From contig MARA01000007.1 in assembly GCA_001792895.1 (NCBI GenBank), forward strand, positions 1,426,001-1,490,000: a stretch of DNA of 64,000 nt. Direction: 5' to 3'. The DNA comes from Lentinus brumalis. Lineage: Eukaryota; Basidiomycota; Agaricomycetes; Polyporales; Polyporaceae. Under the pieces are notes generated by a model. That model ran no database searches. It worked only from the letters and a program-made list of their open reading frames with translations, and was not told the origin of the DNA. The translations under genes were made by a program, and so were the position numbers. Of this stretch, positions 45,722 through 56,474 are shown piece by piece; positions within the stretch are counted from its first letter, which is position 1; every line of letters begins with the position of its first letter.

Positions 45722-48700
45722 ATGCAGGCCGAGGAAAAGGCGCAGGATATCTGGTATGTGCGGACAATCCAACTGCAACAGAGGCGGCATTCAAGCGGTG
45801 TTGTAGACCCTCATACACCTACTCTGCAGCAGCTAGCACTCGAAGAGATTGACCTGGAGATAGCCATACGGCAGAGGATAGCAGAAACCATCCAGTCCCG
45901 CGTGACATGGGCATCACTCCTGCAGGAGTCGCTCCGGACTGCTGCGGTGCCTGGTGCGTCTCGAGATGTCGCTGCCCTTACTCCGACGTTCACTGTCTGT
46001 GCAGGCAGCGGTAGCTTCCGGGAGGCTTCATTGGATGCTTTGGACGCCATAGAAGACCCATGCGCTTTCATATCCAACAGGGAGTCTCGACTTGCCCCAC
46101 CACCCGCACCGCCAGCGAACGTCCCCTCTCCCATTGTACCTCAGCCAGACCATCTTCCCTCCAGAACCAGTGCTCGTTCAACTCGTACTCGTGGCCTTGC
46201 TCGCGCGCCGCCTGCCCCGCCGAAGCGACTTCTCTTCCTCCGTAATACCACGACCAACCCACCTGAGATCGCGAAACTGGCCTGCTCCGTATGTGCGCGA
46301 TCGGACTTCTCCAACTTACAGGGACTGTTGAATCATTCTCGGTTACGGCACCAACTGGAGTATGGGAGCCATGACGAGTGCGTGCAGAGCTGCGCTGTCC
46401 TTGTACCAGAGGCCGAGCGCGACTTCGTAGTGGCCAATGGGATTGAACTCGCCGGGATAAGTATACCCAGCCTCAGGCGACTCTTCGAGATCGCCGTAGG
46501 TGCCGGTGAGAATGTCAAGCTTCCTGAACTCCCGAACGCGCCGCCCGTGCCACCTCCCGTGAAGTTGGAGACGTCAGATGCGCCGCTCCCTCCTCCGTCA
46601 GCAGCGATTCCGTCGAAGTCTCCAACACCATCAACACCAGCATCACCACCACCACCACCACCACCAGCTGCTCAGCAGAGTTCGCATGTCTCTCGTACGC
46701 TTGGGTATCATATCGACACGCCTGCCCTCGCTCCGTTCCTGGGAAGGGCCCCGAAACAGCGACAAATCAACATCCATGCAGATGATGATGGCGCGGTCGA
46801 TATCGAATGCACCTCTGGCAGCTCCGGTTTGCAGTCCCGGCGTATGTGGCGGAAGCCTTACACCCATCGGAATGTCGCTCGCAAAGAGTTGGATGAAGTC
46901 GTCCCACTCGCGGAGTTGCCCACGAATATCGACGAGAACCCGGACCAGCGTGACGACGGACCAGAAGACAAAGCGATCAAGGACGAGCGTTCCGGACTGC
47001 AGATGCTCTCTGGGACGCGGTTCCATATCGCGGCGCGCATACAAGTGGCAGACTACAGTCTGTTCATCCCACCCAGTAGGTGTTAGCCTTACGGCTGCGT
47101 CTTTCGTTCTCACATCGCACGTCTATAGATCGACGTCATCCTGATAGACCGATGCATTCGCATCGATGGCGGCTCGCAGTGACCTCTCCGTCATACGTAC
47201 GTTCGCTAGTTGAACAAGCCGTGCAACGCTGACATCGTACACAGTCAGTACCCATCTCCTCCGTTCTCAGCAAGCTCACCGTCGCTTCCGCGACGGATCC
47301 TCCTCCATCCACCCTCATTCAGCCTATCATGGTTTCAGAGCCGCCTTTCGTTATCACGAGCACCACAGATCGTCCATTCCTTGCCCGGTTGACATTGACG
47401 TGGGCCGGCTCGATGAATCCCCCAACAGAGATCGAGCATTGGGTGGAGGTGGGCAAAGTTCGGATGTTCAAGTGGGCGGCGCTGATAATTTTCACCGTCA
47501 CAGCTGGACCCGATGCACTACTCGAGCGCCGTTTTGGGCGAGCAGCAGGTGTTCGATGTCGAGCTCGACCGCAATACGGAACTGCTTCCGGTCCGCGAAG
47601 ACCTGAAGACGCCATCTTGGGACGACGAGCCCCTCGCTAATGCTACAGTTGCGCATGCGGAAGCAGTGCCTGAAGCGCAGGAAGAGGAAGAACCCGAGCC
47701 AGGTGGGTGCAATTCTGTAGGCTGCAGTTACTGATCTGCTGGCTGACGTACCTGTCCGATCTGCAGCCTACGCTGCGAAGCTCAGGTCATTGCTGCCCAA
47801 GTTTCCCATGACCATGAAAGGTATACGACTTGCTCGATGGTAGTTGACCTGCCTGCTGAACTCATTATACCAGACGTCAAGGGCCGGTTCACAGCACGTC
47901 TGCCGTATACCCTGGTCTCGACTCCCGCTGCTCTCTTGAACATGCATATCGGCAGGCGCAAAGCCATCGAGGTAAGCTGTGCAATGTGTCCAAATCACGT
48001 ACTATGACTGATGACCCTGCCTACAGATGGGGCGAGCACGGGCACTGCGAGAGACCTACAACAGCATCATATCCCAATCCCCCAGCCCCGAGCTTCGCCC
48101 GCTGACGACCATAGACGTTTTCCGCTGGCTTGAGGATGAAGGCCTGTTCCTGCGACCGGATGATGCCCACACAGCCTCGTCACGGATGCAATCTAGGTCT
48201 TCGCGCAAACGACAGCGCTTGAGCGACCCACGCGGGAAGGATTACTGTCGTGCATGCGGTCTCCAGCGCGCACTCCACCCGGCCGCGCAGGAAGACGATG
48301 TCGATGTCAAGCCGTTCCTGACGACAGCGGCGCCCGCGTTCGGTACCGTGCTGGGCTTGTGTACCTCGTTCCGCGAGGAGGACGATGCAAGCACACGACC
48401 CCCTCTCGTCGACGTCGACGCCCTGCTCCATTCAGGTACTGACAGTGACAGACGGAGTCCGTTGCCGTACGGCCTCTGCTCCGCGATCGTCGCGCCACGT
48501 CCGCGTCTTCCCTCAGTCAGTCCAGCCGAAGATCCTTCGGCCTCGCGCTTCCATCCCGAGGATCTGGTGGCAGTCGCGGACCCGAAACTCACCGTCGCAA
48601 TACTGCGGATGACAGGTCTGCCGTTCGTGCAACACGCCTCCCAAGGATACGGCGGCCACCCATACACGGATCCCGACCGGACGCATCATCCTGCTCCTGA

Positions 48701-49118
48701 GCGGAACGTGTCGCCGTCGTCAGCGCTAACTGCCCGTTACTTGACTACGACTTCTAGCCCTGGCCTCCTGGACCTGCAGCAGCCTCGCGCAGCCGTTCTG
48801 GCGCAACTCGGGCCGTCTGCTCTGCTGGCGAGTGTAGTGAAGGTGGTCGTGCGACAGCTCACCGCGCGCGGTGTTGACGCACTGCGCCAAGACGAGGCCT
48901 CGCTCCGGTCGGTCGCGAGCGGCCGCCACCGCCATCGAGAGGCAACCGTGCCGCCGCAACGTCTGCTCACGCCGGGCCATGTCGTGAGGGGCTTGTACGC
49001 CACGCGCAGACAGAGGTCTCTGCGGCTGCGCTGCTGTTGTGCGCCGCACGACTCGGGGAGCGAGGGTCGTCTGAACGACGAAGCTGAGAGCAACGTCAAG
49101 GTGCGACGCTGCATTTAG
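45722..49118 (+). CDS. YEATS domain protein with zinc-finger-like motifs
   Basis: Seven exons (45722-47075, 47129-47196, 47245-47448, 47504-47702, 47767-47820, 47874-47971, 48027-49118) give about 1022 residues. Residues 35-85 form a helical, charged N-terminus. A C2H2-like motif (CSVCARSDF to NHSRLRH) follows near 205, then a Pro-rich linker. The YEATS-like part reads HSHRWRLAVTSPSY, IMVSEPPFVITSTTDRPFLA and RLTLTWAGSMNPPTEIEHW, the latter two matching the beta-sandwich that reads acyl-lysine on histones. A C-terminal YCRACGLQRALHP motif and a helical VVKVVVRQLTARGVDAL end the protein. It resembles YEATS2-type proteins of acetyltransferase complexes. The start is uncertain: in a second frame an ATG at 45718 opens a basic RPRKRRRIS stretch that may be the true N-terminus. 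An 81-nt intron-like segment (48436-48516) in the last exon is also in frame. Confidence 0.8.
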
Positions 49119-49387
49119 GCCATCAAGACATTCGGCAAATGGTCAGGGGGTTCATTTAGTGTGGGGTGATGGGACCGGAAGCAGGGAGACACGGCGTGGC
49201 CAGAGTCCGGATAGTCTGCTCCCAATTAGGGGGTCGGAACCGTAGGGTCCGATATCTGAGTTTGTCAGCAGACATTTGATCTCCGACGACGCGTCAAGAT
49301 CTATACACGACGACGCGTCGACGCGTCGCGCGCGCGCTTGCCCAACTCGCCTCCTCTCTTTACCTGTCTTTACCCTATACACTCGTA
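49119..49387. promoter_or_regulatory. Intergenic region with three clustered ACGCGT sites
   Basis: ACGCGT occurs at 49289-49294, 49313-49318 and 49321-49326, within 38 bp and about 65-100 bp ahead of the helicase pseudogene's ATG. The context is a CG-rich simple sequence (GACGACGCGT, then CGCGCGCGCG), so part of the clustering may be compositional. It may be a relic of cell-cycle control of the helicase. Confidence 0.45.
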
Positions 49388-50760
49388 ATGTCGACGTCGG
49401 CTGTCAGTAACTCGGACCCACTCTCCACATATGTCTTCTCTTCTTCTGTGGGGGAACGCCCTGTGTCAACAAATCATATCCAGCAAGCTCCCCCACATGA
49501 CTACCAAGTGGAAGGAATATGCCAGGCCCTCGACGGCTTCGACCTGCTCGCAGTCACCCCACCGGTTCTCGGAAGACAGGGTTTCTATCTATGTACCTTT
49601 TTGTAATGCACACTTTTATGGAAGATCCGTCGCTCTGCAAGAGAGCACCGCCGCACTTCCGGAAGGGTGGGAAGCTGGTAGTCATCTGTCCTACGAAGTC
49701 GCTGGAACTTGACATGGTGAGTCGATCCCTATCGCACCCTTCGACTGTTCTCATGGTCAGGCAAGGAGCCGAAGTTTTGCTCTGCCAGCCTCTCAACTCT
49801 CGTCATCAATGAGAACACGGCAGATGCGGCGCGTCTCAGCGGCGGTGGCGATATTTGGGACCGTGCACCGGATGTCCATGTACTACTCCTTGGGCCTGAG
49901 CAGCTCACGTCAAAGGGTTTTGAGAATCTCCTCAAAGACAAGAAGTACTCGGACGAAGTCGTCGCGCTAGGTGTCGATGAAGTGCACCTACTCAACACGT
50001 GGGGTCAGTCATTCCGCAAGGCCTTCACCCACATCGGCTCCGTGCGCATGCGCTTCAGCCACTCCCCGGTTCTCATTGCTCTCACCACGACCCTACGCAC
50101 CGGCAAGCCCTACGACTCCGTCCGTCACTTCCTTGGCCTACACACTGGGCACTTCTACTTCATCCGGCGTTCCAACCAGCGGCACGACCTCCTCTTCCTC
50201 TTCCGCACTTAGTGTGCGGTCTACACCACGCGCGTTCCGCTTTCCCGAGCTGGCCTGGGTGCTTACAGAGGGACGCAGAGTAATTGTGTTCTGCTGGACC
50301 ATTGCTCTCACGTTCCGCGTAGCGATGTACCTTCGCGTCCTTGCTGAGGGTGCTAATACACAAGAGGACAGAGGAACGGTGCAAGGAGCTCGAGGACGAG
50401 GCAACACCCATTTGGCGCTCGATGCCTCGAGGCTCGAAGCGAGATACCAGATCGTCACCATATATGGGCCTGCTGTCTCAGAATGGAAGGTAAAGTCTCT
50501 ATATGGCAATCGGATCAGACGGCATGATTCAAACCCCGAAGAATTGCCACCCTACGGTTTCGAGGGCGCGTTTGCTAGCAGACGTTGTTGGGCCGTCCTT
50601 TCTGCACGTCGATAGGCCCGTCAATCGTATGCCTAGGGGAGACAAGAGTCCGGAGGATGGAATGCCGGAGGAGTTTAAGGGCGAGAAGTTTGGTTCAATT
50701 GAGTACCACAACATATTTCGGGATGTGCGATGCAGCGAATGTCGGCGCAGGTGAGTGAAC
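49388..50760 (+). pseudogene. RecQ-like DNA helicase pseudogene
   Basis: From ATG 49388 the sequence reads HDYQVEGICQALDGFDLLAV, then, only after adding a base at the C run 49557-49560, TPTGSRKTGF. This is the helicase Walker A with Arg in place of the second Gly. Further on come GGKLVVICPTKSLELDM, LSTLVINENT, LLGPEQLTSKGFENLL, the DEAH-type box GVDEVHLLNTWGQSFRKAF (DEVH at 49976-49987), motif III LTTTLRTGKPYDSV, and FYFIRRSNQRHDL. An in-frame TAG then follows FRT, and the next block (FPELAWVLTEGRRVIVF) lies in another frame. At least three frame breaks and the Walker A change mean it cannot be active. Agaricomycete genomes carry many RecQ-like helicases of this type. A C-terminal piece may extend to 50760 (IEYHNIFRDVRCSECRRR). 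Confidence 0.82.
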
Positions 50761-51231
50761 TCTGGCTGCACATGCTGCACGGAACCTTGAGGCGTTTGTG
50801 CGCGGCCGCTGACCGACCTTGGAAGATTTGCTGCGATGTGGGCGACTGAAGACGGGCGCGGTGAGAGCAGAGCGCATTATGGGGGTTTATTCTTGCGAGA
50901 TCGCGATCTCGTGATGCTGGACGACCTGCCCGATGCGGCAGCGACGCCGGAGAATGGGATGAGCCTGCAGACAAGTCGTTGCAGCTTTGCCCGATGGATC
51001 GCCGGAAGACAAACTTGTGTGTATGTTGCAAGGAGGAGACCGAGGGAGACCGGCCCATCGCGCGACCCGCATGCACACCAGCGCTCCATCTACCCAGTCT
51101 TCTCCTCCTCCGTCACCCCGTTCCTAAGATCCATAGCCCTCAAACGTTGAGGCCCCACGCTCTTTCTATCCCTCTTTCTTGTTTCATCCTCCGTCCGTTC
51201 TGTGCGTCGCGTCCTGCCTGGAGCCTGGAGT
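50761..51231. other. Unassigned stretch after the helicase pseudogene
   Basis: Open frames exist on both strands, but no motif was recognised. It may contain further helicase debris. The last 100 bases before ATG 51232 are pyrimidine-rich and probably promoter of the 7-TM gene. Confidence 0.35.
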
Positions 51232-53117
51232 ATGGCGAACAAGGACAGCACCTTCGGCGCGGCCTTCGTTGGTTTCGCGGCCTCCAGCTTGTGAGTTCCC
51301 AGATATTCGATCGCCGGAACGATGGCTCACCGTTACGCAAAACGAATGCAGGTGCTTGGGGATCCTCAGTACGCAGGCCTACTCGTACTTCAAGCGCTAT
51401 CCCCTCGACAAGCGCTTTTACAAGTTGCTAGTACGTCTAGATCGCCTCAGTATTCTCTCTGTGCCCACTGACGCGACTCCCAAGGTTGCTTTCCTATGGT
51501 GTGCTCTGCCCCTCTGTGTTTCCTGTGCATTGCGTTGATATGGGGCCCGTGTCAGGTTGCTGGAAGTAGGAGATCAATGTCTCATCGCACACGCGGTGTA
51601 TACGTATCTTGTCAGGTGTGTGCCCCGCGTTCCCTCCATTGCGTACGTCTGCTCAGCCCCTTGTAGCAACTGGGGTCTGGTAACAATCCTTCTGGCCAAA
51701 CCAGTATGGTCGCTCGTCGTGAGTGCTGCATGCTCGTTCCCGAAACCTACGCGCGACTGAACGTCACTACAGCTCCAAATCACCGTCGGCGTAAGTGCGG
51801 ACTGCAAAGCAGCCGGCCGTTTCGGTGTGCTCATGATGTCATTCCGTACAGGTCGTGACAGGGACGATCGTGAAACTGTGAGCACTCTATTCGGTTCCAA
51901 CGGGGCTTCGACCGCTCACGTGCGTGCAGCAACTACGCAGTCCGTGTATGGCGATGTAGGTTTTCGAGACTTGACCCCCGCATTCATCGTCACTAAGCGG
52001 TGACCTGCAGTTAGCAAGAAGAACATCCTAGTGACCGGTCTCATCGTGAGTCTGATAGTCCTACCTTCGCCCCTTGTGCTCATCGGACGGCAGTTCTTGC
52101 TCACCTTCGGCGAACTTGGAGTCGCTTGTGTGTACACGTACCAATCGTACGTGCCCGTGGTGTTCGTCATAGCTTTGCACTCAATCCTTCGCAGCTTCCG
52201 GCTGGAAAGCTTGGCCGACATCGGCAGCATGAAGATGATCGGCACACTTTCACTCGCACTGGGAATGGCAACCGACGTCGTCATTGCTGCTGCACTCTGC
52301 TACTTCCTCCGTGACCTCCGCACAGGGCACAGCAAGTTCGTATCTTACTCACCAACCTATGATGCCGTACACTGCTGACTTCTGCGATGTAGGGATGATT
52401 CAGTAGTGAATTCGCTGATCATCTATGCCGTCGGCACAGGAGGACTGACAAGGTATGTCACCGTAAGTCTTAGAGCCGTGCAGTGCTCACCCTGGGCGCG
52501 CGTCTACAGTGTGGTCAGTTTCACGACGCTCCTCTTGGTGAGATCCTACCCCAGTCCTGTAGCCGGATCACTCTGATGTGCCGTCCCATCAGTACAACTT
52601 CATGCCAGACAACTTTATCTTCATGGCCTTCTACTTCGTGCTCAGCAAAGGTATGGCATCGTCGGGCGCTGTCACGTCGGTCGCTGATTCCAGTTTGTTC
52701 ATCACTAGTATACGCCAACTCCTTCCTCGCTGCGTAAGTAATTCTTCACTCCCGCAGCGTGATGCGCTCGTCTGACAGATCGTGTCCTCTAGGTTGAACA
52801 CGCGACGAGTAAGCCGCGGCCGTGGCACTGACGCCGAGACGACCACCATGCCCACCTTCCTCATGGTTGGCAAGGCCACCCAGCGAACTGTCCAGCTCGA
52901 TCCCGAGGCTCATGGGGTACGTCAGCGCATGCCACATGACGAGAAATGTTTCTGAGAGAGAGCTCTCGTACCCAGCAGTCACCGATATCCCCGAACAAGT
53001 CAGACATGAAAAGCTCTCTGTCTCCGGTACGTTCCGGCCTAGGGGGATCATATGTAGAATGCAGCCACTGATGTTACGATGCAGATGCCCTCACACCACT
53101 ACGCCGAAGCGTGGTGA
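51232..53117 (+). CDS. Seven-transmembrane protein, DUF6534-like, 18 exons
   Basis: Eighteen exons keep one frame and give about 313 residues: 51232-51290, 51352-51430, 51485-51498, 51556-51615, 51667-51718, 51773-51790, 51852-51877, 51930-51955, 52011-52045, 52094-52146, 52195-52335, 52393-52452, 52510-52537, 52593-52650, 52709-52733, 52793-52916, 52976-53026 and 53085-53117. The N-terminus is TFGAAFVGFAASS, then CLGILSTQAYSYFKRYPLDK, followed by hydrophobic helices (LLEVGDQCLIAHAVYTYLV, ILVTGLIFLLTFGELGVACV). Later motifs are ATDVVIAAALCYFLRDLRTG, SVVNSLIIYAVGTGGLTS and YNFMPDNFIFMAFYFVLSK, then YANSFLAALNTRR. This is the signature of the basidiomycete DUF6534 membrane family, whose function is unknown. 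The C-terminal 50 residues are cytoplasmic-looking and Ser/Pro-rich. Exons 3 and 6 are only 14 and 18 nt. Confidence 0.85.
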
Positions 53118-54430
53118 ACGGACGTCGACAGAAGCAGAAGAGTGCCACTATTCGATGCTATCGAATCAAGTTGGAGTGTAACATTATATTGTGCGTGTAC
53201 GACGCAATCAGTGCGTCATCTCGTTGCTCACTCTGTCACCTGCTTGCAGATCGAAGGGAAGCCGTAATCACTTGCAGGCCGCGTGTTCCGTTCTCGTCCC
53301 CTCCGCTGGCGCGACATCCTCATCCTCATCCACCCTTGTTGTATCCCTATCAACCCTCGCCCTCCTCGACACCCACCGCTTCGTATCGGAGCCATCGACT
53401 CTATTTTTTCGACTAGGCTGTGTCCATAGCATTTAACGTAATTTACCCTTCTCCCTGTTTTACCATCCTCGCCAACAGCGCGCCGCCGTCGTTCTCGTTC
53501 ACTGTTGTTCGTTCATCTTCATCGTTCCCCGTTGTTCTTCTCCTGTTGTCGCCCTTCATTATCGCCCGACCACTTACTATAGTCTGTCTGCTCGCACGTC
53601 CGTGCCTCCCTGACACCCGGATCTAATCTCTAATGGGACACCTTCCTCCGCTTCGCGTTCCTCTCTCGCCGCTGTCTAGAGCTTGGATTGTTGCATCGGA
53701 ACGTCTCTGGACCTGGTCGGGGTCATTGTTACACTGTTTACTCTTCCGCTTGCTGGGCATCTCCTCTTCGATACGGCGTGGCATATGGATCTTGACTCCC
53801 TAATGGCATTCGCACCGGTGACATTCGTGGTGGCGTTCTCGGTGTCGCTCTTGACGGCATCGAAGGCAATTCAACTCGACCAACATGACTCGCATCCCTT
53901 GCCAGGAGGGGTACGACTTAATGCGGGCTGGCACTGCGAGCCTAGGAAGAAGGGCGGACACCGATATTATCGCACCCGTGGGTACTGCTGCAGAACTCGA
54001 GGCTGACGATATTCCGCCAAGCGATCGCCGTGCGCGCTACCAGTGAGTCGGACAGGAAGTCATGTTCAGTCGTGGAGGGAGAGCCTTCTGGTCGGGAACT
54101 TCCTCGTCGGACTCGCATAGGGATCACTCGAGGTGTCCTATGTAACGCGGAGTGGCCCTGTATCGCGACAATGAATGTGAATCATTGGGCATCAGCGGGC
54201 GACACACCAGTCAGCATGCAGATGTCGATATATGTGAGAGAGTGCGAGGTGGCGGAACCGACGGCCATGTCATCCATGATGTAGGACACTTTGATGAGTG
54301 CCCCAGAGACAGGGTCTCCCGACTCTCCCCCGGATGCGGCAAGGACGACGGCTTCGGCCTCAAGGGACAACTGCAATGGGTCTGGAGGGCCCCGTGTCCA
54401 ATGGTAGCGTACTTGTCCGACTTGTGCGTA
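53118..54430. other. 1.3 kb with a pyrimidine-rich tract and a hydrophobic ORF, no gene called
   Basis: 53270-53620 is strongly C/T-rich, like a strong fungal promoter. A hydrophobic open frame follows at 53683-54006 (LVGVIVTLFTLPLAGHLLF, then FVVAFSVSLLTASKAI) but has no ATG at its start. A second frame overlaps it with a more protein-like tail (DTDIIAPVGTAAELEADDIP). It could be a small membrane-protein gene with an intron or a decayed one. I could not build a consistent model. Confidence 0.35.
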
Positions 54431-54433
54431 CAT

Positions 54434-54787
54434 AAGCCCCACTCATTTCTAACGGACATATTTTTTGAGGCTGTGCGCGGGGCCTTCAACCGAGCTGATG
54501 TGATTGCGCTACTGTTGCCGAGCAGCGAAAGCTCGTCCCTCCCTCCAGGAATATGTCGTATATCGACGCTGCTTGGCCGTACGTCCACAGGATTGGTGTC
54601 ATTCTGAAGGCATTTTGAACACACTGCTCGACATGGGCCTTGCAACAACATGCAGATGTCATACGACGTATTCCTGGCACAGAAGGGGAGGGACGAGCCT
54701 GAGTCGCTGCTCGGCAACAGTACATCAGCTCGCCTCGAGCCCCCGGGCACAGCCTCAAAAAATATGTCCGTTAGAAATGAGTGGGGC
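54434..54787. repeat. Inverted repeat, two ~125-bp arms around a ~100-bp spacer
   Basis: The left arm (about 54434-54560), read as reverse complement, matches the right arm (about 54660-54787) with a few substitutions and short indels. Both contain, in the same order, TATTCCTGG, GGGAGGGACGAGC, GCTGCTCGGCAACAGTA, ATCAGCTCG, GCACAGCCTCAAAAAATATG and TCCGTTAGAAATGAGTGGGG. The longest identical block, at the outer ends, is about 40 bp. The arms encode the same peptide fragments on opposite strands, so the ORFs seen here are repeat artefacts. No terminal duplication or transposase was recognised. It could be a foldback or MITE-like element, or a recent inverted duplication. Confidence 0.75.
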
Positions 54788-55859
54788 TATAGGGTGGTCG
54801 AATTTGAGGAGATCAGAAGTCGCTGCGGTCGCGTCATTTTTGTCCGACCACCCTGTCGTTGCTCTCGAGGGTCACCGATGTCTAGGAGAACACGCTCGTC
54901 TAACGAGCACATAGAGGGCGCCAGGATGTACGAGATGTATTCAAGACGGGTGGCCGCGCTCATCCGAGGACCGTCGTGTCCGGCACTGCAGAAGCGTTGA
55001 AACTGGAGACTGAGGGAGGCGTTGTCTTTTGGTTACCCGCGGCTTTGGAAAATCAAGATTCGCAGGACCTGCTAGTGCTAGTCAATGTCGTTGATAAGTT
55101 TTGTGTACTGTATGTTTCCGCTCCTTCCGTGCACACGAGACTGGCCTACACATCGACGTGCACAGGAACTTGTAGAGGGCGGGCCCGTGTGGTCAGCGGT
55201 CCGAGGTCGCCGGGGCGCTCCTACTACTATCAGTAAGTATCGCGGCTTGGATAGCCACCACGTCGTCGTCGATTGCGATCGAGTCAAGACGCTCCATATT
55301 CCTCGTTCTGCCTACTTACTCTTATTGATATCCAACTAGCAACGCGGTACCGATTCCGCCTTTTTGCAGTGTGTGTAAGTACGTAGATGGTCGACGGTCT
55401 GCAGAACAGCTGACAGGTTTCGGAACCTCGCGATAGATGTGCGGCTGTTCCTCCGGGCAGATCGCAGCGTTCGCTAGACGGCCTGGGAGCTCGTAGCCCC
55501 AACAATCAGCTGTTGCCGTACCGAATGTAGTGAAACTCTAAAGTTTCAGCGCTGCAGCACGGCCTTGCGTTCAAAATGGAGTCAAAATCGCAGTAATAAG
55601 TTGATGGCCAGGTAAGCGGTGGGTTGCCGTCCCGCTGCAGTACTGCCTGGTACATTGACAGTCCGACAGGAGCAAGACATCGGAATGACGGATGCACTGC
55701 CTGCGGGACGCCAGTCCTCAAGAATGGACGCTCGAGGAGCTAGTAGAGTTCACGCTCCCATCCCTGTCTGGCGTTCCCGTCTCCAGCTGCCAGTCTCCCG
55801 CATACTATCACGACCTCCTATACCCTTCCGCACCTTCTCTTACCACCATTATCGTCAAG
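54788..55859. other. Intergenic, nothing recognised
   Basis: About 1.1 kb right of the inverted repeat with only short ORFs. The last 100 bp before ATG 55860 are pyrimidine-rich and are probably the promoter of the first LITAF/BRI3-like gene. Confidence 0.4.
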
Positions 55860-56474
55860 ATGAACGAAGAGAAGGCCCCGCCACCCAGCTACATGGGGCC
55901 TCCCCAGCCGCAGGCGGCATACACGCCACCTGGGCACCCCTCGTACGCCCCGCAGGGGTCCACACCTCACGGGCAGCAACAACAGTATGGCAGTCCACAG
56001 GGGCAACCACCTCAAGGGCAGCAGCAGCAATATTTCACCCAGCCTCAGGGAGTCGGCTCCGTTGGGGGCATTGGAGGTATCGGGGGTGTAGGAGGTGTCG
56101 GTAGCCCGTCAGCGTATCCTCCCGGCGGTCAGACACCTATGATGGGCATGTCGGCAGGTCAGCAGTACCAGCAACAACGTGAGTCTCAGGATATTCGTTG
56201 TATCTCGCGGCTGGTTGAGGCACAAGGCTCACGTTATGTTTGACTTCGCTCAGTGTTTGCAATGTGCGCGGCGGGCAACCACGATGTCACGACCAAGTAC
56301 GGCATCGCGGGTATCATCACCGCTATCGTCTGCTTCCCGTGCGGTCTCATCTGTCTCTTGTGAGTCCGCCACTCCGTTCGCTCCTTGGTCCACGTTGCTC
56401 ATCCGTGCCTTTCCCCTCGCTGTAGTGCGGATACCGAGAAGCGATGCGTCCGTTGCGGGTCCCGCGTGGGTTGA
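55860..56474 (+). CDS. LITAF/BRI3-like small membrane protein A, with long Gln/Gly/Pro N-terminus
   Basis: Exons 55860-56178, 56254-56359 and 56426-56474 give 157 residues. The first 106 residues are a low-complexity Pro/Gln/Gly tract (PPPSYMGPPQPQAAYTPPGH and later GIGGIGGVGGVG) that includes a PPxY-type motif (PPSY). Exon 2 encodes CAAGNHDVTTKYGIAGIITA and the hydrophobic IVCFPCGLICLL. Exon 3 encodes EKRCVRCGSRVG. The pattern is a zinc-binding knuckle, a membrane hairpin and a CxxC knuckle, as in LITAF/BRI3 proteins that sit on the cytosolic face of endosomal and lysosomal membranes. A PPxY motif in LITAF proteins recruits NEDD4-type ubiquitin ligases; by analogy this copy alone of the four could do so. 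It is the longest of four paralogues in 5 kb. Confidence 0.8.

Noticed and set aside
46644..46667. ACC trinucleotide repeat
   Set aside because: It is part of the poly-proline linker of the YEATS gene and in frame, so not an independent repeat element.
53683..54006. Hydrophobic ORF considered as a membrane-protein gene
   Set aside because: It starts only at a TTG, and no splice combination joins it to a credible start and stop. It was left as unassigned.
54211..54914. Overlapping ORFs on both strands that encode similar peptides
   Set aside because: They arise from the inverted repeat, which presents the same sequence on both strands.
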